A stretch of DNA of 64,000 nucleotides. Source: Platerodrilus igneus (taxonomy: Eukaryota; Arthropoda; Insecta; Coleoptera; Lycidae). The stretch is taken from assembly GCA_036346225.1 (NCBI GenBank), contig JARFIW010001364.1, forward strand, positions 1,178,001-1,242,000. Reading direction: 5' to 3'. Below the pieces are notes generated by a model. That model was not told where the DNA came from and ran no database searches. It worked only from the letters and a program-made list of their open reading frames with translations. How positions within the stretch are numbered: the first letter of the stretch is position 1; each line of letters starts with the position of its first letter. Shown piece by piece: positions 1-12,557 of this stretch. The translations under genes were made by a program, and so were the position numbers.

Positions 1-775
1 TTCCTGCATTTGAAGTATTCATTGCCTCTTCAATATACAAGTTAAAAATTAATGGGGATAGCGTACATCCATGTCTCATCCCTTTAATAATGTTTACTTC
101 TCTACGTTCCTGCTCTAATTCTATTTCTGCTGTTTGCTCTTTGTATACGCTATGTACTATTCGTCTATCCTTATAACTCATTCGAATCTTTTTTAGTATT
201 TCGAACATTTTTCTCCATTATACATTGTCGAATGCTTTTTCCAGATCTACAAACCCCATATACACGCTTTCCCCTTTTACTATTGTTTTCTCCATTATCA
301 GACTCAGAGCTAAAATAGTTTCCCGTGTTCCCCTGTTTCGCCTAAACCCAAATTAATCTTCACCTAGTATTTCTTCAGCTCGTTTTTCCATTCGTCTTTG
401 TACAATTGTAGTTAATATTTTTGACACAAGTGCTGTCAAACTTATTCGAAAATTTTCACATTTATCCGCGCCTTTTGTTTTTTGTATAGTTACTATGATG
501 ATACGTTTGAAATCTTTGGGTACCCCGCCTGTCTCATACATATAGCTTACAGGTTGGACGAGACGTTCTGTTACTGCTTGTCTAACGGCTTTTACAGTTG
601 TTACTTGCAGCTTATCTGTACCCGACGCCTTACCATTTTTCTGACCCTTTAATGCTAATTCAAACTCATCTCTAAGTATAGGATATCCCAAGTCATCATT
701 TTCAGTGTCTGATTCCTGTTCTAATGCTGTTAGCTCCTCCCTGCATATAAATTCCCTGTACATTCTTGCCATCTA
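1..775 (-). pseudogene. RTE reverse transcriptase domain (partial)
   Basis: The 139-residue minus frame ending at 353 carries the N-terminal RT signature of this LINE group: KNGKASGTDK (fingers), then VPKDFKRIIIV and a CENFRISLT block. Left of 353 other frames continue with GFRRNRGTRE, FVDLEKAFD (palm motif A with its catalytic Asp) and LSPLIFNLYIEEAMNT (motif B region). A frame change is needed near 353 and again near 230, where a TAA interrupts the tryptophan-lysine stretch after motif A. The FADD motif expected further on lies outside the window. The product would copy element RNA at a nicked target. This copy is dead as seen. Confidence 0.85.
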
Positions 776-1389
776 CCCACTTTCTCTACATTTTCTATAA
801 TGAAGTTTCTTCCCGCGTTTTTTTGTATTTTGGCTATACGGTTTTATATCCCTAAAATTGATTCTAATTAGTATGTATGCTTCATCTGTCTTTCCTATTT
901 CCATCTTAGTTTGTACCTCTTTGCACTTTTCATCAATCCATTGTTCTTTAGCTTTCCTGCATTTGCGAATAATTTCCCATTTTATGGCTCTGTATCTGTG
1001 TTTTCCTGTTTCGTCTGATTTATTTTTGTATTTACGTCTTTCTTCTATTAAATTTTGTGTATCCTTTGTTATCCATGGTTTCTTATTTTCTTTTTATGTA
1101 TACCCCAGAATATCTCTGGCCGCCATGTCTAGGCTGGATTTAATGTTATTCCAGTCTGTTTCTAGTTCCTTAGTATCAGATATTTTTTCGCTATCTTTCA
1201 ACAACTCATTTGAATTTTTTTCATATCTTCCTTAAATATCTTTATCTTTTAGCTTCTCAAAGTCAAAGTGCCATTTTCCATTTCTGTTTTTCAAATTTTT
1301 AAATTTAAGCGCGGCTTTCATAATTACGATGTTGTGGTCAGTGTCTATGTTTGCTTCTGGGTAGCTTCTACAGTCTTTTACTTGATTTC

Positions 1390-2170
1390 TAAACCGTTAT
1401 CTAATAAGAATGTAATCAATTTGATATCTTCCTATATCGCCTGGCATCTTCCGCGTATATCGTCTTCTAGCATGATTTTGAAATAATGTGGTTGTGATGA
1501 TTAAATTGTTCTTGTCGCAAAATTTCTACCAACTTATTTCCCCTGTCATTTCTTGTGCCTAAACCAAATAAATCTGCTACCGCTCCTTCCCTACCTTTAC
1601 CTACCACTGCATTAAATTCCTCCGTAATTATTAAATTTTCATGTCCTTTTACGTATCTTAGTATGTCTTCGATATCTTTGTAGATCGCTTCTACCTCTTC
1701 GTCACTGTAGGTAGAGGTGGGCACGAATACTTGTATTATTACTGTGTTTGCCGGTTTAGATTCTAATATAACCATTAGTACTCTTTCGTTCTTTTGTAAG
1801 TAATTTTCTACACAGTGTCCTATCTTTTTTCGCATAAATATTCCCACACCCGAATTTCCTTCCTCTGCTCCTGTATGAATTACCCTGTAGTCTGCACTCT
1901 AAAAATCTCCCGCCTCTGGCCATTAAACTTCGCTGATACTTACTATGTCTAGTGCTAACCTATTCATTTCAATTTTCGGGTTCTTTAGCTTACTTACTTA
2001 CTTCATACTTCAAACATTCCACGCTCCGACTCGCAAAATGTTTCCGACTCCTATTCTGCACTTTCCGATCGCATCCTTCGAAGTAGTCCCCTTTCGGAGA
2101 TCCGAATGGTGGATTATTTTAACTCCGGAATCTTTTACCTCAGAGAATGCCACCCGGTTTATTACAATTT
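1390..2170 (-). pseudogene. RTE apurinic-type endonuclease domain, broken
   Basis: The best segment is a 126-residue minus frame (1467-1847) that includes EDILRYVKGHENLIITEEFN and then GLGTRNDRGNKLVE. It aligns by eye with the endonuclease of the 63-kb copy (TGDFNAVVG, then GLGTRNDR). The catalytic GDFN block reads EEFN here, so a key Asp is lost. Upstream, 1.93-2.03 kb holds a worn version of the N-terminal block around the RLALEIVGIGEVRW motif of the other copy. It belongs to the exonuclease-endonuclease-phosphatase fold that nicks target DNA. Confidence 0.75.
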
Positions 2171-2460
2171 AAGTACGTTGTGTACTTGGTAGGTAATGTG
2201 GTGATTTCCCGTTGCCTTTCACATCGCAGAAGTGTGTCTTAAACTGCCATACCGACTTCTATGGTCTCTGGCAATCTAAGTACCGAAAAAGCTGCTGCCC
2301 TCTTTCGGGGACTTGTCTTATTCTGGTTCCTCACTAACGATCTTACTACTTTGGTTGGATCTGTAGTTTGGCTCTTTAGCTCATTAGAACACGCAAGCCA
2401 TTTCACCTGCTCAAGTAATCTAGAACTTCGGCAAGGTGCAGGTCCATTCGAAATAGATAG

Positions 2461-4287
2461 AACATACAATATAACAAAATTTATACTTTAAAATTTTGCA
2501 TTAAAAGAAAATGTTCATCAAGTTATTTCTAAGTATGTAAAACAATATGTCTCCCTTAGTTTTGTTTGTGTTCATAAGGATTCAATAATCGATTTTATTA
2601 TTAGTTTTGTAATTAATTTATGTATTTAAAATTTCTGTAAAGTAATTAATGCTATAATTATTGGTAATGATAGCAGAATATTTAGCAGTAGTTGCAGTTT
2701 ATATAAAAGCAAGCTGCGGATATTAATAGGAATAAAACGAGGTTTAAAAAGTAGGCACATTTCAAAATTTTGTCCTATGTGCGGATATTTTGGTTATTGA
2801 ATTTAAGCTTTTATAAAAATATTAACATATTAAGATTGTCCTTGCCTATGACAACTGATCACTTTAAATGTAGGTACTTCCAAAAGTTTTGTACCTTTCC
2901 ATAGAACCTTATTCTGTCAATTTTCTAGAATTAATAGAATATTCTCACTTTTAATTACATTAGCAATACTTCTATTTCTAAAATTCTATCATTACATGTT
3001 TAACTGCATTTTGGCTAATATCCATGGTTTGCAACTATACAGTGCTATACTTCAGACATTTTTCAGTAGTCTGTTTTGTAATATCCAGTGCTATCTGTTT
3101 AGTATCACGCTTAGCACCTCCAAGGCATTCCTTCTTTGGGCTTTCTACTTTTTACATGTTTTCTTCCATTCTCCTTTGTGATCAAACTTCCTAAGTAGCA
3201 AAACTAGTCTTAGGGTTAGGCGTAGTGTATATTTATTTACACTATGGGTTAGGATTGCTCCCTCGCACACCTGCTCCTCCTAAATCCGAACTGATCCTTT
3301 AATCTCTTCTCAATATTAGTCCATTAAATATTATTTTAGTTAATATTTTTGAGCATTAAAAGACCTAAAATTTTTGTAACGTCTTGATCCCAATCTCCCC
3401 ATAAGTAATTTGTTCGATTTAATAAAATATACAGGTTGTGCAGCTACATGTACATGTTTCAACTCTACACTGTACCCCATAATCTGGCTTAAAAATTCCT
3501 ATAAACAAAGCTACATTTAAAAATTGCTTGTAAGTTTAAGAATTAGAGTAACGAGGTGTACTTTCAAGTAATATCAAAGTTAGAGAAAAGTGATTTTAGA
3601 CATATTTACAGTAAAAACTAAACAATTAAGCATTTAAGCTTACAGCTCTTCCATGGGGCAAACCTACGGATCCATTTCTACAGCTTAAGTTGCTTTAATG
3701 CTTTTTCCAAATTCCGTTCTTAGCATTTTGCATCCTGCTCCTCTTTCAATTTCGAATGTAGTAAATGCACTTCTTTCATATTGTATACATAAATTTTTGA
3801 AAGTGCAGTGTTAATAGTTTCTATAACACCTAAAGGATTGTATTTACTAAACATTACACATTTTTCTGAAACTTTATACTCTCCCTATAAATTAAGAATA
3901 TCTTGGGAACTGCGCATTTTTTAATTGTTTCTGTTAGAATTAGTTCTTGGAATAAGGTATCTTGTTGAAACACTTTCATAAATAAATGATACAGAATTGA
4001 TGTACCTGTATTGTGTATATCAAAAATAAATTTGGTATTACCTAATTTATATACATCTATTTATTTGTTATAATCAAATTTCAATCTTATATTTTATTTA
4101 TATTAATTGTAGATTGTTTATAATGTATATGTAGTTTCTGATTTAATAAAAAATTAATATAAATTGAATTCATCCAAGGTGAAAAATGCACATCGCCGAT
4201 TACCCACTACATCAGCGGACTCTCAGAGAAAGTACTGCACCCAATATTGATGAAGAAATTGGCCGTCCGAGACTATGGACCTCTAGC
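2461..4287. other. Unassigned AT-rich DNA
   Basis: I see no coding region, RNA gene or repeat that I can name. Short frames, such as one at 2996-3181, have hydrophobic low-complexity translations and no motif. Confidence 0.5.
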
Positions 4288-4451
4288 TTATAAAAAATAA
4301 TTTTGCTTGGAATCAGGCGAGTGTTGTACAAGTATAGTAGACAAAAATTAATTTGTTTATTGTTCGCTATATAAAACAATGAACAAATTGATTTTTATCT
4401 ATTATGCTTGTAGAACACTTGTCTGATACCAGACAAAATTATTTTTTATAA
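4288..4451. repeat. Small fold-back / MITE-like hairpin
   Basis: The ends TTATAAAAAATAATTTTG and its complement are joined by arms of about 75 bases that pair with scattered mismatches around a short centre near 4365. No coding sequence is present. The size and full-length symmetry suit a miniature inverted-repeat element. I could not define a target duplication. Confidence 0.6.
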
Positions 4452-7091
4452 TCGGAACTTCTAGTTTTATTTAAAACCTTCAGAGAGTCTGGTTCTCAAC
4501 CTTTTGAATAGAGAAGTCGCAAACCATGGTAGTAGATTTTAACGTCGTGTAGTTTTACCACATTTCAATAAGTGGCGCTAACTTGCCAACAGTTTTTATG
4601 CTGGAAATGACATATCGATTCTACCTATGATCAATATCTAGCTTTGAAATTGTTTAAAGTCGCTAGAGTTCACTAGTGACCACAAACGCAGTCTCATGTT
4701 TTCTTACTTTGGTGTCGAAAGGGTATAAAGTAAACCCTAAACCGTATACGGACATATTACTTATAATCAAACTTTAAACAAACACCGGATGTCACTTTGT
4801 AAGAGGTTCGTTAAGGATGACAAAATTATGGTGATTGTTTAATTTAGTAATGGTTAGATTTAAGGATCTCATATTATTACTTTTTCATTTCTATACTGAA
4901 TTCATGTTTGGATATAATTTAATAAGTGCCTAAAGATCAGAGACAGTTTCCTTCTAGTATCTTTCCAATGTATTAAATAAAACTTTTATCGATATATCTG
5001 TAATAATTCAGGAACCTTTATGAATAGGGGGATATCGGTGAAGCTTATCCCGGATTATTCATACTACATCAAGTAGCGATCGACTTGAACCGGAGGCCTC
5101 ATAGAGAGATCGGTTTCCTGTTTTTACATGCTCTATACAAATTTGGTGTAGTACAAAATTTATAGTGTTGATAATGGGTTGATATTCTTTTGTAAGGGTA
5201 AGATTACAACTATTAGCTATGAACTAGTGATAACGGATCTTATATAATCGGTTGAGGTGAAAGAACACCTGGCTAGGATCGCCTAGACCTAGATGAATAA
5301 GTCATCGTTTCTCACAATTGTATCTTCTTCCTGGTTAGTAAAATAAACACCCATGCCGTCAATATTAGCTACTCTTGCTTATTGTTCAACTTCGTGTGTG
5401 TGTTCCATTATTCGTTGTGCGTTAAGTGATTTTTTAGCGTTAAATACTAGATAAATTAATTATTGTTTGAATGTATCAGTTTTGTTAATATGAAATAAAT
5501 TAGTTAACGGTTCAAGTCAATCAAGCGTATTATGAAGAAGAATTGCGAATACTTAGGCAGCTTTTAAAAAGAAAACTAGAACAAAAATGTCAATCCAGTA
5601 AAAGTTGGAAAGCCAGTTGATTAACATCAATCTTTCTCAAAAGATAAAGGGGTTATAGGTATTTCCATTCACATTACTATACATTTAAAATCATAATGCA
5701 AAAAAGCTTTGATGGGTTCTGATTGTGTTATTTGCCTAAACTAAATGGTGCTTATCGTGAACCATGATGGCCTTTTAGGAAATCTGTTGAAGTTCAAAGC
5801 TGACGTTTCCATATTGTTTGTTATTGAAAGGACTTTAGTAAAAAGATTGAACAAATTATAACTAGTAGTACTTATCTCTAAGCATGTTTGGCTAACGCTC
5901 CTTGGAATAAAATCAAAACACCGAGGATAAAATTTCAAACTAACGGATAAAATGGAAAATATACTTATTAGAATTGTTAATGTTGTCCAAACAATGGCAA
6001 TATGTTTCTTGCCTTTCCGGGGTCGTAGGTAAAGATTAACTAAAATATGGTGTCGATAAAGCAATTTCTTGGACATAATTTACCACTTAGCACGTTGTGG
6101 TCTTTTTTAAACGCTCTTACCACAAACAAAAAATTACGATCAAAATGCAATGCATTATGGAACCTAAAATAATAATATTACTCCACTGAGTGGTCCAGTG
6201 TTAATGAAAATTATTTCAGTTCAATTTATCTCCATTAAGTTTATACAACAAAAAACATATCTAAGAGTCAAACGAGTGTTGTAGTCAGATATGTAACTGC
6301 CAGAATAGTCTACTGCATCAGAATTGAAAATAAAAATGAATGAATCGTTTCTGGAGTCGTTCCTGTAGTGTGACCAAGTAAGCGGATGTCTTGAGTGTAA
6401 AGTTTTAGAAGGAAATAATGTGGGTATTAAAAAGTGTAGAGGCCAAGTGTATAATGTCTCATGCACCATGAGTGACCAATATTAAGGTTTGCAAAAAGAC
6501 TAGAAATTGTTACACTTGTTGCGGAACATTCCATTGTGCGGTGCACAATTGAAATCCAGTTTTGAATATTTTACTGAGACATATTCTTGATATAAGTTAG
6601 TTTTCCTTAAACTTCTCAAAAGTATAAATTTTTTTAGTAATACCTTACCTTGCTGCGAGGAATTAACAAATACTGTTATGAATAATTTTTGCATAAGAAA
6701 TTTAACATTGAAGAAATTGGCCCCAGCGACATTTATTGCTCGCAATGAGTGTCATCTATTACTCCGAAAACTAATTTTAAATCGATTAGTATTATATTAT
6801 ATTGCATTAAAAAAAATGCAGATGGACCATTAAGAATCACCTCAACAGAATTCTTTTTACCTTCGTTGACACTTGAAGGTAATGTGTTCGATACTCTAGA
6901 TATTTCATCAAAAAGTTTACAAAATGAAATATCTCTCATCTGATCTCAAGAAACCTTGCTCTTTCTTGAACCGTGCGTATGATAAATTAAAAATTATAAG
7001 ACTATTTAGCTGCTCTTTTGAAAAACGTAAGAAAATTAGCTTAATCTTGCAATGTAGCCTGTGAAATGTGTTTGGGATATATTCGTATAAT
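4452..7091. other. Unassigned AT-rich DNA
   Basis: Several short open frames (about 60-110 codons, both strands) occur between 5.7 and 7.1 kb, but none has a recognisable domain and they overlap on opposite strands. No gene can be supported. Confidence 0.5.
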
Positions 7092-7438
7092 TGTACACCT
7101 TCTATGCGAATCTGCTGCACGTGCATTTGTTGTAGTATTAACTCTTAGGACCAACTTAACAATAAAACTGAAAACTTGTTTCTTGCTAAGATAGAAAATG
7201 TAAAGAATGCTTTAACGTGGAATACGTTTATTGTAACTGAATATAATTGAAAATTTAAGTAAAATATATTAGAATGAATGGGGTATGAGGTGTCACCAGC
7301 TAACCCCTCAGACATCTTAAACGCGAATGAATTCTGGAAACGAAGAACGCAGCAAAATATCAGCGCCTCCGCCACAAAAGTAGTTTCGGCACAAACGCGA
7401 AGTAACTTCACATGCTAGTAATTATATAATCCCCAACA
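7092..7438 (-). repeat. 3' LTR of the BEL/Pao element
   Basis: It starts TGTACA and ends CCCCAACA on the plus strand, the TG...CA form of LTRs. It aligns almost throughout with the sequence at 13192-13537, with small substitutions and one-base indels. Confidence 0.88.
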
Positions 7439-7570
7439 TGCCGCCCGGCGTTGAAAGCTCTATCTTTCAATAAATTAACAATTGTTTAAATATATTAGCT
7501 TAAATTCACAATAGAAATAGTATGAACAAGTATAGTACAATAATAATAAGTATAGAATATTAAAATATAT

Positions 7571-8020
7571 TTACATGTCGTCAATAGGTAGCGGACAGAT
7601 CCTGGAAAATGATCGACGAACTAGACCAGTAGCAGTTTTAATCGACGCAACGCGATTAACACGGTCGGCACCAGCATGAACATTCACAATGCGCCCAAGA
7701 CGCCACTGCAACGCTAGGAAATTGTCCTCCTTTATTAGCACCAATGTGCCTTCTTGAAGTTCGGAGTCATTGGAACGCAATTTTTGTCGTTGTTGGAGTC
7801 CGGATACATACTCTTTGCTCCAAGGTGACCATACTTGTTGCTGAAGAAGTTGAACTTTTTGGAGAGTATTAAGTCTGGAGTCTTTAAGGTGACTTAAGAA
7901 AGGAGCAGGAGCAGAAGTCATGGATCGGCCAATGAGGAAGTGTCCTGGAATTAAAGAGAGAAGATCGTTGAGATCAGAAGAAATAGGAGACAAAAATCTC
8001 GAATTTAGTATAACCTCCAC
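7571..8020 (-). pseudogene. BEL/Pao integrase C-terminal (DUF5641-like) domain
   Basis: A 149-residue open segment. It includes DLLSLIPGHFLIGR near the start, the QKVQLLQQQVWSPWSKEYVS block, then LVLIKEDN and WRLGRIVNVHAG, followed by VRVA-type and TGLVRRSFSRICPLP. These are the standard successive blocks of the domain that closes BEL/Pao polyproteins. It is separated from the integrase core by a break between 8020 and 8075. The final residues run to the expected stop, so the polyprotein terminus is probably intact. Confidence 0.88.
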
Positions 8021-8074
8021 CTATACCAACACGGTAAAAAACTCCTCATAAGTAAGAAGGGCATAGCCTAAGAC

Positions 8075-8490
8075 TCAACGTAAGTGGTGTTTGCACGATT
8101 TTACACCCGCCTCCCATCGTCCCTCGAAATGAGGAGAATGAGGAGGAATGAAATTCCAAGTTATGTCCATGTTAGTTACTTTATCTGGAATAATGGTTCG
8201 TTGAGAAAGAAGGAAATTGCCCAATTCAAGAAGTTCTGAATTGGCGCTTATGAAATTTAAACCATTATCAGAGTAAACGGTACTAGATTTACCCCTACGA
8301 GCAATGAATATGCGGAAAGTCATTAGACACAAATCACTGGAAAGATCAGTGACTAATTCTAGGTGGCTAGCCATGGTGGCGAAGCAAATGAAAAGAGAGA
8401 TATATGACTTGGAAATTTTAGCACCTCTGGCCCTTACGACCCTTAATATGATATGGACCAGCGTGGTCAATGCCGACTACATGAAAAAGT
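8075..8490 (-). pseudogene. BEL/Pao integrase core
   Basis: The DDE-type core is visible in two frames. Around 8450-8485 a shifted frame carries GIDHAGPYHI with the first catalytic Asp. The main frame then has CFATMASHLELVTDLS, VYSDNGLNF (second Asp) and HFEGRWEAGVKS (catalytic Glu). The three acidic residues are therefore still readable, but a frameshift near 8450 splits them. The enzyme would join element DNA to the host chromosome. Confidence 0.88.
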
Positions 8491-8555
8491 GGTGATGGAT
8501 AGACCTGATCAACTAGAAGATTTCACATAATGGGTTTGGTTAATTTAGAAGAAAA

Positions 8556-8906
8556 TCAAAAGCAGCGGAGACATTTATGGACAACAACCTTTGCAAGACT
8601 GCGACCAGCAATTATCCAATATCGTTCTCGCACGTACGAAAGAAGCAGTTGAGCACCGCCGTGCAGCAAACGAGTGTGTTCACGTATAAGAAGAAGCTGA
8701 GTAAATGTATGTTTTGCAGAAATCAAAATTGAATGTTTTTTTCTCAAAGGAGAACTGAGAATTTGAAGACGACCTCCGAAGCGTATTACGCCATCAGAGT
8801 CGAAAAAAGGAGTTGAAAAAAAAGGGTTTGAAACTGAGCTTGGTTTTAGAATAGGAATGCCTTTCGGTAGACATTTTATTTCTTTCGGAAATACTCTAGT
8901 TGACAT
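8556..8906 (-). pseudogene. BEL/Pao integrase zinc-binding (H2C2) region
   Basis: A 116-residue segment with GVIRFGGRLQ, ISAKHTFTQLLLIREH, LLHGGAQLLLSYVRERYWI and HKCLRCF. These give the spaced His and Cys of the H2C2 finger that precedes the integrase core in BEL/Pao and gypsy elements. A break occurs between this segment and the core. Confidence 0.85.
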
Positions 8907-9201
8907 GTTTTAACCAAGCGAGTATGTGAAAAGAAAATCTCTTCACACGTGAGAGGACCTAGGTTCCTTTCTGATAGGAGTTTTCTACGATTACGCAAAA
9001 ACCGCAAACAGTATGCAATAACCTCTTCGAGTCTTTTCAAAGTAGAAAATTTGTTCTATGGGAAAAGTTCAACCTGACGCTCATGATGACACCGTAAAGT
9101 ACTTTTTAGATCTGGTAGATGGGAAATACGATCTACGAAAATAGGCCATGAATTCTCAGATTCATGCAATCAGGAAGGACCACTTCACCATAGACTACAT
9201 T

Positions 9202-9615
9202 CTAATAACTGAGCAGGTAAAACTCCTCTTGAAAGCAAATCGGAAGAATTTGTTTGCATGTGGCATAAGCAGTCAAAACTTGTATGTCTGCAACTCTATT
9301 GCAAATGAAAGTTTTAAGTTGATTAGGTGGTATTTTTAGCCACCCTAGAACGACAATAGAATCGGACCAAAAGAGAGACCGCTCACAGTCTATGCCTAAG
9401 GTTTTTGTAGCTTGAACAGCAAGCTTGGCCAGCAACACGGCTGCACAAAGCTCTAAACGTGGAGTAGTGACAGGCTTCAAGGGCGTAACCTTAGCCTTCG
9501 CACACAGAAGCCGAATGAAATCCTGAACGCAGGTAGATAGATGCCCCGTAGGCATAAACAAAAACATCTGAGAATCCATGCATCTCCACCTGCACGGGAT
9601 TGCAACATACAACAT
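9202..9615 (-). pseudogene. BEL/Pao RNase H region
   Basis: The 137-residue frame holds CAKAKVTPLKPVTTPRLELC, a block highly typical of BEL/Pao RNase H, then AAVLLAKL, LFWSDSIVVLGWL and FICNRVADIQ. The Asp in WSDS is one of the expected metal-binding acids. The start is shifted relative to the RT frame. About 300 bases between this and the H2C2 region contain only broken remnants. Confidence 0.87.
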
Positions 9616-9730
9616 GACGTGAAATTACGAGATTGTTTAACACGACCCAATTTTGTCGTAAAAGAATCCAATTGTTTTGTATTGAAACAGGAATCGGATC
9701 ATCCCATAAAATCCTTTCCATCCAAAGAGA

Positions 9731-10627
9731 CTACATGAGAATTTTAGCGGATGTGACACAGGAACCAAAAAGGCCCAAAGGATCGAAAATCTGTGAAATA
9801 TCGGACAGCATAGCCCGTTTAGTAGGAATGCCATATGGCGGACTGGAAATTGAATATCGTAAGTAATCAGTTTGAAATGACCAGGTAAAGGCAAGTGTTT
9901 TGGTGTTTTCACGAGATCCAAACTCAAAAATGCCTAGATGAACGTCCAACGAATTTATACTGGAAAGTACCTGTGGATCATTGGAAATCCCCTTTCTAAC
10001 TTTAAAGCCACCTCCAGACAGAAGCGTTGGAAGCCCTTGGCAAATAGCTTTGGCATCAAAAAACTCATCAGAACCTGTAAGAAGATCATCTACGTAGAAA
10101 TCTTCCTGAATTATTCTGGAAAACTGAGGATGTGTGTCCTTAACTAGAATACCTATCCCAAGTCAGACATGGAATGGCCAGAAATGAAACCGCAGTGGTA
10201 CCATGAGTTACGGTATTTAAATCAAAGGTAGAAATTGAATCACAAGGAGAAGTTCGCCATATTATCCTTTGAAGAGATCTTTGGCTTGAATTGATCAGAG
10301 CCTGTTTGCACTTTTTCTCATGTCAGCAGATAAGGCGCACCTATGTTTGCGGAAACGTAATAAAATTGAAAAGAGATCTTTTTGGATACTGGGTCCAACC
10401 ATCTGAATACTGTTTAACGAATATCCACTGGAAGTTTTAGAATAACCGTCAAATACATTGCGAAGTTTGGTTGTAAGACTTTCCTCTTTAACTACGCCGT
10501 GGTGAGGAAGATAGAAAACTCGACATGTATAACTGAGGTCGGAAGGTGACATATGTCCAAGATTATGATATTCCTGCATAAAGGAAGTATATAACTGTTT
10601 GAATTCTAAATTTGACTGAAATTTCAT
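9731..10627 (-). pseudogene. BEL/Pao reverse transcriptase, frameshifted
   Basis: The 5' part (10295-10627) shows FYLPHHGVVKEESLTTKLRN, VFDGYSKTSSG and GPSIQKDLFSILLRFRKH, the fingers-palm blocks of Pao RTs. Near 10080 another frame reads DFYVDDLLTG, containing the catalytic YVDD. The 3' part (9731-9949) has LDVHLGIFEF-type sequence followed by TKRAMLSDISQIFDPLGLFG, a strong Pao landmark. At least two frame changes are needed. The domain is ancestral pol, now dead. Confidence 0.9.
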
Positions 10628-10944
10628 TTCTAGAGCCTCGAATCTTTTGAAAGCTGTATGCCAAGAATTCCCCAGAACAGAGAGGTTTAACGGAATGGAA
10701 ACGATGGAACGACCATCAGTGTCCCTTTTAGTAGTTGTAGGAAACTGTCTTTAACAGGAATTTTCCTCCTGCGAGAGGTACTTTTCGGACGGATACTGTT
10801 CCAATTCCCAGAAACGAGCAAGTTGCTCTTGAACTAGATCAGTAACCGAATAAAGGCATTTTGCTCGAATCAGCATGTCAGAGTCTAACGGACCAATAAC
10901 AACATAAGCAAATCGAGTTTTTTGAAGAGTAGGAAGATTTGGAC

Positions 10945-11424
10945 CTAATTGAAATTGTCCAGAACATAAATCTTAAAGAAGACTGGCGATCCCAGGAGGA
11001 TGTGGATTTCATCAGGCTTGTAAAATAAAGGATCTGATAACTTAATGTTGTCAGGGATGTGAAGCTTGATAATATCTACATGCCAGTTAGGTAGATTACT
11101 GGTGATATTGTCAATGACAAAGCAGGAAATTGTCAATTTGAACCACGAATGATACGAAGAATAAAGCATGATGTCATAACGTGAACGTATTTGCGAAGTG
11201 GCCTTGCTAAGACCGGAAATCGTAACATCAACTGGTTTTGTAATAAGTCTCAACCTCTTACAAATATCCGAAGTAATGAAATTCGATTGAGAGCCTGAAT
11301 CTAATAGAGCCCTAACTCTGAACAATCTGCCGTTGGAATCGAGAGTTGGTGTGCACACGGTAGGAAGTATTACTTGGGAAGTATTACTAGAAAAGGCAGA
11401 AGAAGCGACACCCACAGAAAGCAA
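10945..11424 (-). pseudogene. BEL/Pao aspartic protease (DUF1758-like)
   Basis: A 159-residue open segment with VRALLDSGSQSNFIT, the DSG active-site variant typical of BEL/Pao proteases, followed by CKRLRL and, near the end, IHILLGSPVFFKIY, the downstream hydrophobic-glycine block. It would cleave the Gag-Pol precursor. It lies immediately after the zinc-knuckle segment as expected. Confidence 0.88.
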
Positions 11425-11457
11425 AGTGATTGTTTGTCCTACGGAGACTGTAGAAGT

Positions 11458-11781
11458 TTACAAACGTTGAACGTCCTCAGGCAAAAGCGTATAATACTTT
11501 GACTTGCACTTCCTGCAAGTACAGTGAGAAGAACATTGTGGGACAAGATGTCCCTTGTTTAGGCAATTGAGACAGAGTTTCAACTCCTTTACCTTTGAAA
11601 TTTTGTTTTGTGCTGATAACTTTAAAAATTCTGTGCAATTACTGAGCAAATGAGAACCTTGGCAGATACAGCAACCGCGTGAATTACTAGATGTCATAAA
11701 TGTTTTGACACTAGCCTTGGATTTTTCATGTCTCTGGGGCACAACCGTAGATTTTTCTTTTAAAGTGGAAAGCAAATCCAC
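11458..11781 (-). pseudogene. BEL/Pao Gag C-terminus with zinc knuckles
   Basis: The frame contains CCICQGSHLLSNCTEF, then LKLCLNCLNKGHLVPQCSSH and CTCRKCKSKYYTLL. These CX2C...H...C knuckles bind nucleic acid in the nucleocapsid part of Gag. A stop separates it from the protease. Confidence 0.87.
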
Positions 11782-11789
11782 TTGGGACT

Positions 11790-12557
11790 TTAAGAAGTCT
11801 TGAAATTCCGCAAGAGTTGGTAGCTCTTAAGGTAAGGATTTGGAACGGACTCCCACTCACTAAGAGTAGTAGGGTCAAGTTTGTTGGCAATAACATAAAT
11901 GAGAAATGTCTCAATCAGAGATTTGTCGTCTGACAAAGAGCTTAAAGCACCAACATGTTTAGATAAGAAGTCGTTTATTTGACGAAGTTTGTCGGGTGAC
12001 TCCTTTGAGAGAGATTCGATGTTGAATAAAAATTGGACATGATTATGAACAATCATGCGTGTATTATTGTTCCTTTTGCATAACGTGTCCCACGCTAGAC
12101 GAAAATTGAACGAAAAGAAGTCTACAGACTGTACAACGAATAGCGCAGTAAATTTATCGTCGGAAGTTTAATGAAATGAGAACTGTGCGATTCTGAATGA
12201 TTTGATCGCGAACTTGAAGAACGAGATGGTCCACGAAATTTGAGTAAGTCGGAATTATTGACTTTTTCTAGAATCATTAATGCAACAGATGTGAGTCTAA
12301 AGAAAGATTTTTTCAAAGAAAATGAATTGTTCTTCATGAACCGAGTCGTCTGAAATAGAAATTATTTTTTTATGAATATCTTCAAAGTTCTGTAATAATG
12401 ATTTTAAAATGACCAAGCGATCATTCAAATCCATGATTAATTCTCTTGTAACTGATTCAGGATTAGAGTCGAAAGTATTTTTAAAGCCATTTACATAATT
12501 AATAAAGCCTGTAAGTTTGCCATTAATAATTCCACGTTCTGGTGCGAGTAACTCCAT
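11790..12557 (-). pseudogene. BEL/Pao Gag N-terminal and central region, broken
   Basis: Three overlapping frames cover it. The 5' frame (12297-12557) begins with an ATG and MELLAPERG, then a helical stretch. A middle frame (12122-12337) has a serine/arginine-rich linker and IKLPTINLLRYS, equivalent to the LPKIxLPxF block that opens the DUF1759-type Gag core. The last (11790-12056) includes LRQINDFLSKHVGALSSL and VIANKLDPTTLSEWE, both typical of that domain. Frameshifts lie near 12300 and 12060-12120. Confidence 0.8.

Larger units (their letters stand above)
1..2460 (-). mobile_element. RTE-type LINE copy R1, degraded, runs off the window edge
   Basis: A non-LTR retrotransposon read on the minus strand. 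It shows endonuclease, then linker, then reverse transcriptase, and closely matches the copy at 60.8-63.8 kb in layout and wording. The endonuclease lies roughly from 2.0 kb down to 1.4 kb and the RT palm from about 0.78 kb to the left edge, so the RT C-terminus and 3' tail are outside the window. Frameshifts and stops split both domains, so it cannot make a full protein. The 5' boundary near 2460 is approximate: sequence right of 2.2 kb continues a minus frame (2239-2469) that I take as leader DNA of the element. Confidence 0.85.

Noticed and set aside
858..1235. A 125-codon plus-strand frame
   Set aside because: Antisense shadow of RTE copy R1; the same shadow appears over R3.
5741..7411. 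A cluster of overlapping 60-110 codon frames on both strands
   Set aside because: No domain, no consistent strand, and compositions typical of chance frames in AT-rich DNA.
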